A stretch of DNA of 64,000 nucleotides from Volutella citrinella. Taxonomy: Eukaryota; Ascomycota; Sordariomycetes; Hypocreales; Nectriaceae. The translations under genes were made by a program, and so were the position numbers. Where the stretch lies: NCBI GenBank assembly GCA_034401135.1, contig JAWZSP010000006.1, forward strand, positions 1,426,001 through 1,490,000, read 5' to 3'. Position 1 is the first letter of the stretch; every line of letters begins with the position of its first letter. Positions 48,576-58,901 of this stretch are shown here, piece by piece. Below the pieces are notes generated by a model that did no database searches, was not told the DNA's origin, and was given only the letters and a program-made list of their open reading frames with translations.

Positions 48576-50246
48576 GATGATGAAGATTGCGTCTCAAGTG
48601 TAGTTGCGAAATAAAGCGTTTGAGTGAGGAGAAGAGGAGTCCAAATATCTGTCTTAGAGAGCAGTGAGGTTCTGTGGTGTGATAAAACAGCAAGAAGGAG
48701 ACGGGAAGTGAGGTTTTAAATACTCCAAAGGAGACGCTCAACAAGACTCTCGAGAGAACATTGTCCATGTCTTTGTGGCAGAGCAAGGCAATTGTAATCC
48801 CGTGGCTTGGTCCTGTAGTTACAATATTATTCGGATGTGTCACAACGTCTGGGCCAAAATTGTCTTGGAGATGGCCTCATCAAGGCGCAGGGTCTCCAAG
48901 GCAACAAACTCACGCGCACTTGCTTCGTTCTCGCGGGTGGCCTCCATTGGAGGAGAATGATCGTACAAACTTCGAAAAGATGGACCGAGTTCGGTGATTG
49001 TCAACACTGCCATCGACCACATGCAGTCTGCCCTCAGACAGCTTGACCATTGGACATGAGCGTCGAGACATTTCAAGGCTCTCCTTGCCGAATCAACCAA
49101 GGCAGACAAGGCATCTCGGCGCGGCGAGTCGGTCAAGACAGAGGCGAGGTGGCTCGTGTGTTGAATGGGAATTCGGATAGGTTAAACACCAAATCCGCCT
49201 GGATTGAGGCCGAAACCCAAGTGATGGCCTTGTCGGCAGCAGCGACACGCCCCAGAATGTCTCCGAGAAGGCGACAGCGCTAACATGCTAAGCCTGCTTG
49301 TTAGTGCCACTGGAGCTGTGCTGGTCCGGGCATGATGCTATGGTCTGCTGGAGTCGACGGCTTCATGTGAGCAAGCACAAGAGATCCGAGGCCAAGGAGA
49401 GCTCCGACGCAGTAAAGGAGGCGACAAGGGTAAGGCAAGCCTGGCATGCTGGTCTGCTTGTCGTCTACTGCCCCGCTGATGGCCTCGTCCGAAGCGGTCT
49501 GTTCGACCAGCGCAAGGCGATGAGAAGGGGTTGACGAAGTCGCACATCTTGCACTGCCCGCGGCAGCACAGCCACATATCGTAGCGAAGCTTCGCGGAAG
49601 GGGAACGATGCTAGATTTATGTGTAGATAGCGGCTGTCAGTCACGAAACAAGATGTAGCCGGGCGAGCTGAGGCAGGCGGTCGACCATGCGGCTCTGCTC
49701 TGCTGCCCCACCGGACCATCATGGGGGAGGGGGGGCAGCGGGGCGAGGAATGGCAGGGCGGGCACACCTAAAAACAACGGGAGCAGTTGGCGAACAAGCA
49801 GGAAGAAAGTAATTGGACCCACATCCGAAAGAAATGCCGACAAGGTTGAGAACCGGGGCCGAGTGAGCACACGATTCGTATTGTGTCTTGTGGGAATACT
49901 TGCCCGACTCGGGCCCAGGCACAGGACGACTCCAACTCCAGGGGCGGACGGTGCTGGGCCACAGAACCACCGCCTGAACGTGGCTCGAGCGCCATGGTTC
50001 TCACACACCTCGGGCACGACGCGGGTGGGGCGCTGGGCGGCGCTCGCCTCCATTCTCAAGGCTGGATGGATGGTGTCGATGCCGATGCTGGTGCTGACGG
50101 GCCGCTGGCAAGGGGGCCTTGATCCGGATGTGGTTGAGTGGATGTGCCACACTGTAGCAGTAGCACGAGCAGATTCAACCCGCCTTGGTTGGGTCAGCCT
50201 TGTTTCTCACTCAGTCCCCGGGCTGCCGGTGTAGGTAGCGATTGCG

Positions 50247-50274
50247 GACCACAGACCACAGATCACAGACCACA
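50247..50274. repeat. GACCACA heptanucleotide, four tandem units
   Basis: Four consecutive seven-base units, the third with one change (GATCACA), in non-coding DNA. Confidence 0.85.
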
Positions 50275-53200
50275 GAGTGCTACTCCAGTCAGCAACGGGA
50301 ACTTCGTCAGGGCGATTCGTGGGGCCTCGTGTTGAGGAAGTGGGTTTGCAGCCTCGCTGAGGGAATCTTACCTTTGGTGTGACGTCGCCAACACCCTCCT
50401 CGACGCATTCCCTCTCATAGATAATATCCATTCGAGTATCTCTCTGTTACATCGATATCCGATTGTGCATCGCTAAAACGGGGATATCCGCCAGCCTGGT
50501 TGCTGTGGCTGCTAGCATTGGGTGCCTGGGTGTTGGTGGGACAAAGAACAGACCAGGCTCAGCGGCCGAGCAATCGCCGACAGCGCATCATGGAGCAGGA
50601 TTGGGCTGAGATACACCCAGCGGGATTGAAGTGGCGAAAGGGTTGCAGAGGCATAGAATGGAGAACATGGATCTCGAAACAAATTTGAATTGCGAAAAGG
50701 TAAACTCCGGAGTACCTTAGTACTAGTAGTTCAGGGCACTGTGGGCAACTCCGAGTTGCTTTCGCAGTAACCGTAGTTACCTGTGGAAGGCGCACCCGTC
50801 GATCCGGCTGAACACTTCCCTCGCAGCCGCGCCGCAGAGCCTCGCACACCTGCCTCACAAATAACTCAGTAAACTGCGCTCTCCCGAAATCCAGAGCAAT
50901 GGAGTCAAACAAGTGAAGCACGAACTGCCGATGAGAAGTCGGACTCAATCAGTCTGGGACTCGCCTTGAATACCCAACCCCGCCACAGCTCTCGCATCCA
51001 GTGTGCCACTGAAGCGAAACTCCTCCGCCCACGCGCCGCTGAAACAATTGTGTGACCGACGAGGACGACACGACAAGATGACAGAGAGAGCGACGAGAGG
51101 CTATTTATATAGCACAGGTGGCTCTGTGTTCCATGCCATTTGAGCCTCACCTGCCGGCCCGGCAACTGCACTTGGCACTTCCCCGAGTCACAAAAATAGG
51201 ACCATCGGCTCAAAATGCCTAAGGTAAATATGCAGGTATGTGCAGCCATCCTCTTCTGAGCTTTTGCAGCTCTCTAACGCGCGGGGCGACCACATTGGTC
51301 ACTATCAGCCTACCAGACCAGTGCAAGTCCTTCGGGCCTACCTCTCGTCTCAAGGAAAGGCACTTCTTCAGCTCATGGGCCGTATGCAAGCGACAAACGC
51401 TAGCCTCATACTGCCTTTCTGTAACGAATGATCTGGCAAGTGTACTTTAGTTGGATATGCTGTCCACGGCGTGTGTCGGATTGCTGTTGGCGGCCATGAC
51501 AGGCGAGGGAGCAGCTTTTCACCATTGGGCCCAGAGAAAAGAGGCCATCCAGGTTGGTCGGCCTCAGCACCACCAGCAAATCACAGATGTTTGGATACCA
51601 TCCGGTATGAAGAGATATCCTCAAATGCTGCCTCCGCATGGCAAGACTCGGGGCCCAGATCTGCCTGCCCATTTCAGATAGGCTGGCAGAAGTCATGCTT
51701 TGCGAATGTGCAAGTGACTTCGCTAAATGAATGACCCAATGATCAACAGAAGATGCTGTAGGACTTGATGCTAACGAGAAGCAAAGATGTCTACATGACA
51801 GCCAGCTGAGTGCTATTTACGCCCAACAGAGCCCCATGTAGCCCAAAAGCGGCACCTGCGCCCCAGATTTGGCTTCTTTGGCAGAAGAAGGGGCTATGTC
51901 GTGGCAGGGGCAAGTGGCTCACTCCAGCACTTGATTCGAAGCTACTCCAAATTGGGGTAAAAGAACGTGTTACAGATCTCTGCTCAGTCCTACTACGTAC
52001 AGCGTAGTCGACAGGCCCGACGATGACGATTGCACTCATACTACGGGAGATGGAATGGCAGAGACTGGCTTGGCCATGGGCGCAAGCACGTCGAAAGACC
52101 ATTTGCACAAGCTCAGAGATGGGCCATTTGAGCGAGTGCCAAAGAGACGTGAGCCTATGGGCGCGACATATGCCTCAGCCAGCATGTCAACAACACCTGT
52201 TCAGACAGGATCGCAGGGCGTGGGGAAATTACAGTCTGACCATCGTGGGCGCCAGCTCGGTCACCAACGGTCCATCCCGGCTCAACATCAGATGCAGCCT
52301 TCCCAAGTCCACAATGTACGGAGCTCGAACCGCATGCTGCTGCGACTACTACACTTTGTGTGTGTAGGCGACTGCCATCATCAACAGCTACGGCCGTCAC
52401 AAGGACCGCAGATGCTGCAAACTAAGCTGACAATCTGCCAAATAGAACGTCCAGAAACATCATTCACGAAATTACATGGGTAGAAAAGCAACTTGATTAG
52501 TCGAGAGAGGCCCTTATCCCCCACGCGTTCTAGGTTGGTCAAAGGCGGTGTAGGTCCGGCAGGCAACTCTGAGCTTTTCTAACCCAGACTGGCGCTGAAG
52601 TCATCCCAACCGCGACTAGCTGCTTGACATGTCACAAGTCGCGTAGCCATGAAGTGTAGTGCGCGACTTTTGCGGAGCAGGCTGGTCTATATCTATTTTC
52701 GTTTTGATCCTATCGTACTGATGCCAATTATCTAGCCCAAACACTCTCATTCCACGACCCTCCCTATAGCAACACCTCAACCCCCTCTGAGCTCTAAATT
52801 TTTGTGGTCCCTCCCTTTGCTTTGCTTTCGAAAGCATCGATTTGTCTTTCTGGGTCCTCTTAAAATAGTGATAATAACAATTGCAACATCGGCCGTTGAA
52901 GCTCCTCTTCAATTGCAGAGCAACGCCCTAAGTGGGGTGGATACAAGTGCGAGTAGAAGGATCCACGCGAGAGGTTCTCTCTGTTCATTGAGGCTTGAAG
53001 TACCGCTGGCAATTTAAACAGTTGCCTCTACGTACACGCGACCCATCCGGCAAGGCAATTCGCCAATTCTTCACCGGTGCTGCCGAGCGGCTGCTTCCAT
53101 TTCTCACGGATTTCTCGCAGTCTGTCCTCGCCTAGGTGAATGAGGGCATATGAATACGAATAATTGCACATGCCTTAGCTCAAGCGTGGCTCCAGGTGGC

Positions 53201-53700
53201 AGAACGATGTCACAATTCGGATTTCTGCATCGTTTCTCCTAGGCTGGCCCCTGAGTAGGCGCGTCTTAGGCCTTCTGCACTCTCCTCACAGCAGATCAGC
53301 CCACTATCTGCGACGCCTTGTAATCTGGACCGCAATAGAGCACTTGCTGCAGGTACTACTCCCCTTCGGACGCCGCTCACCACACTCGCAGCGACCAAGA
53401 TGAGCGGCGGTCGTCATCAGATAACATCTGCGTAGTCCATATATGGTTGCCATCTGCGTCAGCCCCGCAAAAGGCTACAGGAGGTCTTGGAGCGCCCATT
53501 GCTTGGGGACGTCCCCAGCACCAGGGTGTGCACATCGACGACATGCGAGGCACCCATGTGTTTCCATCAATTGGTGTTGTTGGGTGCCACATCAAGGGTT
53601 TCTTCGTTTTCTTCTTCTCCTTCCTCATAATAAACGCCATCGGGATCGTCTCCCACTGTTATATTGCGCAAGCTGCGCAGTCCTTGAGATGGGCTAAGTT

Positions 53701-53723
53701 GTGGCCCCACCTGTGGCCCCACG
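53701..53723. repeat. Two-copy GTGGCCCCAC repeat
   Basis: Two near-identical copies of a ten-base, partly palindromic unit about 130-155 bases before the acetylglutamate kinase ATG. They could be a regulator site, but this is speculation. Confidence 0.5.
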
Positions 53724-53854
53724 TGACGCGCCCCAATGCACTTCAACACCAACAAGCGAAGTCGGCCTTCCTCCGTCAGTCACCCCCTCCATCCCGCCGT
53801 CCTCATTGCCAAACACATCGACATCCCTCAATTGGGCCGTAGCACCCAGACAGA

Positions 53855-55403
53855 ATGCTCTCCACCACTGCCGCCCTCCGGGCTGGCGCTCGCCGGGCTG
53901 TCTCTCGGTCGTCCGGCGCCGCGGCCGCCAGCAGGAGCCACAACCTCACGGCCGTCCGTGCCTTCAGCCTGTCCCCGAGAGCCCTTGCCGGCGCCCCGAA
54001 CCGAACCCGCGAGATTGTTGCCCAGACCATCGGCAACATTGGCAGTCGGCGCGAGGGCCAGCAGTACCTTAAGCTTTTTGCCTCCGTTTCTTCGCAGAAA
54101 TTCGCTGTGGTCAAAATCGGAGGGCAGTTGCTCTTGGATAACCTCGAGGAGCTCTGTCAAAGTTTTGCTCTCCTATTCGAGCTGGGCCTATACCCAGTTT
54201 TGGTGCACGGAGGTGGTCCGCAATTGAATGATCTTCTGCAGGCCGCTGGTGTGGAACCTCAGTTCGAGGAGGGTATCAGGATTACTGATGCTAAGACGCT
54301 GGGCATTGCCCGGAAGCTATTCCTTGAGGAAAACCTAAAGCTGGTTGCGCGCCTAGATGAGCTTGGCGTAACTACCCGGTCTCTTCAGGGCGTCTTCCAG
54401 GCTGATTACCTCGACAAGGAGAAGTGGCAATACGTCGGCAAGATCACCAAGGTCAATACGGAAGCCATCAAGCAGTCTATTGATGCTGGATATATTCCTG
54501 TTCTTACCTCTATGGCTGAGTCTGTGGATGGTCATCTTCTCAATGTTAATGCCGATGTCGCTGCTGCTGAGCTTGCTCGAGCTCTGGAGCCCCTCAAGAT
54601 TATATATCTGGCTGAGAAGGGAGGTCTATTTGATGGTGAGGGCCAGAAGATCAGCCAAATAAACCTGGATCAAGAGTTCGAAGGGCTCATGCGGGAGCCT
54701 TGGGTCCGGTATGGGACAAGATTGAAGATTCGTGAGATCCACGATCTTCTCAGTTCGCTCCCCCGCACCTCCAGCGTTGCTATCATTCACCCTAGCGATC
54801 TACAAAGGGAGCTGTTTAGTAAGTGTCCTACCCCCTACAACCCCTAACCCTTCTATGAGGTGCTTGCATACTAACAAAGACTTAGCCGACTCAGGAGCCG
54901 GGACGTTAATTCGTCGGGGAGCTACTGTCAGAAAGGCTACCTCTATCTCTGAGTTTGAGGATCTCGACACATTGAAGGAGAATCTAATCCGTGACCAAGA
55001 GGGTCACAAGGCTGCCGTCAACCAGGCTATCGACTATATCAAAGAGAGCCCCTTCACTGCGTATTATGATGATACTATGCAGTGTCTCGCTGTTGTGATC
55101 CCCCCCGGCCCCAACCGCTCTATAGCCACTGTTCTCACCCTGGCTATCACCAAGTCTGGATGGTTGACGAATATTGCCGAAAACATCTTTACGGCTATCA
55201 AGAAGGATTATCCTAGCTTCATTTGGGCTGTAAGCGAACATGACGAGAACTTGACTTGGTTCTTTGAGAAGGCGGATGGCAGCTTCAACCGCAACGGTAG
55301 TGTTCTATTCTACCAGAGCGATGATCCCAGCTTAGAAGCTCTTCTCCCTGTTTATGAGGACTTCATCTCTCACGGACGTGAGGGTGTGAAAAGCAAGGCA
55401 TGA
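53855..55403 (+). CDS. Mitochondrial N-acetylglutamate kinase with NAT-like domain, lacking the reductase domain
   Basis: Predicted 493-aa protein in two exons, 53855-54818 and 54886-55403 (GTAAGT donor, CTAAC branch, CTTAG acceptor). Residues 1-45 are Ala/Arg/Ser-rich with no acidic residue, a typical mitochondrial presequence. The amino-acid-kinase domain (about 80-320) has VVKIGGQLL with K87, HGGGPQLN, NVNADVAAAELA and LAEKGGLFDG; it phosphorylates N-acetylglutamate, the second step of arginine synthesis. Residues about 325-480 form the NAT-like (DUF619) domain (SGAGTLIRRGATV). Fungal Arg5,6-type precursors normally continue with an N-acetyl-gamma-glutamyl-phosphate reductase domain to about 860-900 aa; here the protein stops at HGREGVKSKA and no reductase motif follows in any frame. 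Codon use is less C-ending than in SFH5. It is probably a truncated or specialised paralog; a second full-length gene should exist elsewhere. Confidence 0.88.
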
Positions 55404-56439
55404 GGGCGGGACTCACGTAGCAGATACAAGATGATAATGCAGATACGGTTCCTTGGAATAACATTGAAAGACAAGATACTTTCCGACCCCCCCGATCGCC
55501 CTTTGCTCAGGTCAAAGCGGCCACAGCTCAGAGCCGGCACGAAACAAGGATTTGGACTGCCAGGACATTCGGGGGCGACTATCTTATTAAGGTCGACACC
55601 CCCGAATCGGGCGCGCTCAGCGTGGCCATTCTTGCCGGGAGGAGGGCATCCACGCCGGGTTTGGCATCTACGACAAACATCGTGATTCCGCCTGTTAACT
55701 GTCTGCTGGCAGACTGCTTCTGGCGACCGTGAGAAGGAGCATGTCTACAGTCCAGCAGAAAACCAGCCTGCGAGCATCCCCTTTTCCTGGAACTTGAAAG
55801 GCACCCGCGATTCCGTTGCGAAAAATCTGGTGCTCTGTGCCTTTGGCATGTGCGTGCCGAATCCGTGCGGAATATACTAACTTGGTAGGTACCCACTGGG
55901 CAGGTACGTGGTGTCCAGTGGTGTAACCGCGAGATGCCACATCAACGACGCTCCTTGAAAGTCCAGCGCTGACAGTGCGGGTGAACCATGTGCTAGGTAT
56001 GTCTTGAAAACGCCCAGGAGTTTTGCGCAGATCTACCCAGACAACGGCAAAGGCTGGAACTCAATGCCAGGGTTCTTCTCCTCTACTGTAGTTATTCTTG
56101 CCAGCTCACGAAGGCGATGTCAAGTGAAATACTTTTGCATCAAGAAAATCGGCAAAGAGAAAGGCACACATACGACTATCGTTAGTACCTTTACCTTGCA
56201 GGTTGTCGTTCCTGGAGGACCAAGAGCGTCTGTTGGTTCGCTCCTGGTCTGGCGGGAGCTCTTGCAGTGACGCGCAAAGCTGGTGCTTGCTGACGTAGCG
56301 ACGCCGGGCTCAGCCGGGCTCAGCCACAGCATCATTGGGGCGTGTGGCACGGTGCTTGGCGCTCGGGATTAGCGATATAACCTCGACCTTGGCCCCGGCT
56401 CTTGTTCCACCATTCTTGTGACCGACTCACGATGCCGTA
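55404..56439. other. Intergenic between acetylglutamate kinase and PFA5-like gene
   Basis: About 1 kb, searched for remnants of an ArgC-type reductase without success. A stop-free frame of 103 codons without ATG runs 55421-55729, not recognisable. A two-copy GCCGGGCTCA repeat lies at 56303-56322. The right end should be the PFA5-like promoter and leader. Confidence 0.5.
56303..56322. repeat. Two tandem GCCGGGCTCA units
   Basis: Perfect ten-base duplication about 120 bases before the PFA5-like start codon. Confidence 0.7.
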
Positions 56440-56440
56440 A
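56432..56440 (+). promoter_or_regulatory. Two-codon upstream ORF overlapping the main start
   Basis: ATG CCG TAA directly precedes the gene, and the final A of its stop codon is the first base of the main ATG (TAATG). If both lie in the leader, scanning ribosomes meet the short uORF first, and translation of the main frame would depend on leaky scanning or termination-coupled restart. Confidence 0.5.
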
Positions 56441-57778
56441 TGCTGCGCCCGGGGGTCAGCAACCGGTTGGAGACCCGGGTGACCGTGCGGATAATCCCAT
56501 TCTTCATCGCCGCCGCCTTTGGCTTTGCTACCTACGACGTTGTCGCGCACCTCGGCAGTAAGTAGGCGAACACTGGCGACGTCACCACGGAAACTGACCG
56601 GCGCCCTCTCGCCATAACAGTCAACTACCTCTACCAAACGAAGAAGCAAACCGGCCCAGCCATCGCACTGATTGTGCTCTATCTCGTATTCCTTCTGCTT
56701 ACATTGGCCGCGTACCTGCGAACTTTCATCGCTGTGCAGTACAACACCGGCTTCGTGCCGCTCGAGCCGGACAGCGACAAGGAGGGGCGCACCACCACGA
56801 CCAGGCGCACGCGAGGGCGAGATATCGAGTCCCAGCCATGGGTTCCCCCAGACGATAGCCCCGACAGTCCAGGCCTCGAAGCCTTCTATAGCAAGGAGGT
56901 CTTCGTGTGCGAGTACGACGGTCGGCCTAAGTGGTGCTCCGATTGTCGAGCATGGAAGCCCGACCGTGCCAGTCATTCTAGCGAAATGGATCGCTGCGTC
57001 AGGAAGATGGACCACCTGTGTCCATGGGTCGGCGGCGTCATCTCTGAGACATGTGAGTCGTGGGCCTGGCGCAAAGAACCGTGTGCTGACGGAACCCTAA
57101 TGCTAACCTGCCACGACAGCATTTAACTTCTTTATTCAGTTTACATTCTACTGCGCCATGTGCTGCGCCGTGTGTCTCGCTACATGTGCATACTCATTGA
57201 AGCTTCAGATGGACGACGGCCTCGCCTTGGATGGACGGGTAGTCGCTGGGTTGGTTCTGGCCGCCTTCTTCGGCTTCTTTACGTTTGGCATGGCCCTGAC
57301 CTCGTTCCGCTTTGCCTTCCTGAACATTACCAACATCGACATGCTAAAGAAGAACCAATTCTACCGGCTCGCGGTGCACATTCCCTCGAATACCCCTCCG
57401 ACGGAGGCATATCGGACGATTACGTATCCCGTCGAGATCCCCAACAGCCCGGCTGCAAACGGAGGCAACGGGTCTGCCTCGCACGCGGCCCGAGATCAGC
57501 AGGCTAAGCGGCTGTTTGCCATACTGGAGACTGATGCCTCGGAGAATCCCTGGGACCTGGGATATTGGCGAAACTTCAAGTCGGTCATGGGTAACTCCGT
57601 CGTCGCGTGGCTGCTTCCGATTTGGCACTCGCCATGTTGCAACCACGACAGCATGGAAAGTGACTACGAGTATGGATATCTCGTTAATGAGTTGAAGAAG
57701 CGGTATGGGCTCGTGCATGGTGAAGGCCCGGCAACAGAAGGTGTAGAGCTGCACGCGGTTGGAGTATCGGGACAGTGA
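56440..57778 (+). CDS. PFA5: PFA5-type DHHC palmitoyltransferase homolog with altered catalytic region
   Basis: Predicted 402-aa membrane protein in three exons: 56440-56557, 56621-57052 and 57120-57778. Hydrophobic segments are at about 16-36, 56-77, 185-205 and 220-245, the four-helix plan of DHHC proteins; the Cys-rich domain lies on the cytosolic loop. That domain reads CSDCRAWKPDR...SHSSEMDRCVRKMDHLCPWVGG (about 146-178): the tetrad is DHLC (170-173) instead of DHHC and the usual HC pair before it is HS, so one zinc ligand is missing. The rest (SFNFFIQFTFYCA, NMTN-like NITNIDMLKKNQ) fits PFA5. Family members S-acylate cytosolic Cys residues of membrane proteins at vacuole or plasma membrane. 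Activity of this protein is uncertain. The start was chosen because it places a hydrophobic first helix in frame. Confidence 0.83.
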
Positions 57779-58901
57779 TTGGCGACATAATATTGATACC
57801 CTACTGAGTATGACGTGGTTCAGTGCTGGAAGAAATGATTCTTACCGCGGTATTACACTGCATTTCTATTATTAAGCGACCTGACATAGCGAAGCATTCA
57901 TATGTTGAGATAACTCATCCTCCTCGCCTACTAATTTGTGTCACCACTCCTCGACAACATATTCCTTGTCTCGATGACGTCCACAAGTTTGCTCTCGGTC
58001 CCGGGGATATGGTCACTGCTCCGATTGGAACACCGGCAGTAGAAGCAGCCTGAGGGAGGAATGGCTTTGGTGGCCGCAGACCATGAGCAGGTGTAGGGTG
58101 TGAGGGGGCTGTAGATTGATTGGGTTTCCAAGGAACGGCCAACTTGTCTACCAGTCTGAGCGGTGGGATCGGTCAACACTATCGGTGGACTGTCAGGACG
58201 CGGACACGAACTATCGGCCAATGGCCCTCAAATGAGAGTTCTGTTCGGTTGCATTGTGTCACTGTCGATCTGCGCTACTACATCTCATCCTAGACACGGT
58301 GTGGTCGTGGGTTTTCTGCGTGCTTCAACCCGATCTTATGACCTTTGGCAAGGATGAATAGACCCTCTACTAGCCAAAAGGTTTTGGAATGCGTCCGGAG
58401 ACGTTTATAGATGAAAAGGGTACGCTAGGCCGATGACCTTCGTCCTGCTGATGGTTTATGTACACCTGCCGCTGCAAAGTCACCTGCGAGCAAGCCAAGC
58501 CCAGCTCCACGGCCAGCAGCCCCCCCTTGTGCTTTCGTTGGCACCTTAAATGCCTGCCCGCTATCCCTACTGAGGTCCGAAGATTATCGTGGTAAGGGAC
58601 CGAATGTTGCACACGATCCGCCCATTCCCCCAGCGGCATGAACATCGCGATGCAATCTGCGGTGGGGCTGCTTAGTGAAGCAACCGCCAATCACGCACCG
58701 ACGTGCGCGTGCTCACTTCAACTGGTGCGCGACACCTTTGCCTTTTGTTCTTCTCACCATCATCAGTACTCTCCACGAACGGTCACCGGAATGTCCAGTG
58801 ACCTGGAATATCATCGAAAACAAGATTTCAGGATGAATCCGACCAAGTAGACCGCGATGCGCCTACGCCAATGGTGATTCGTCGACTGAGTCTTCACGGT
58901 C
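57779..58901. promoter_or_regulatory. Intergenic between PFA5-like gene and polymerase eta gene
   Basis: About 1.1 kb between genes in the same direction. It holds the 3' end of the former (AT-richer, about 57830-57960) and the promoter of the latter. No gene seen. Confidence 0.5.

Larger units (their letters stand above)
48576..53854. other. Gene-free interval
   Basis: About 5.3 kb with no supported gene. Left end: promoter of the zinc-ribbon ORF. Right end: promoter of the acetylglutamate kinase gene, including a two-copy GTGGCCCCAC-type repeat at 53701-53723. A four-unit heptanucleotide repeat lies at 50247-50274. A minus-strand frame at 53377-53640 reads as a compact Trp/Pro/Cys-rich peptide but has no motif. 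Confidence 0.45.

Noticed and set aside
53377..53640. 87-codon minus-strand frame rich in Trp, Pro and Cys
   Set aside because: It reads rather like a protein but has no recognised motif, no clear gene structure and overlapping frames on the other strand are equally open.
55421..55729. Stop-free 103-codon frame just after the acetylglutamate kinase
   Set aside because: It has no ATG, no reductase motif, and a possible 43-nt intron linking it to the kinase would hit a stop at once.
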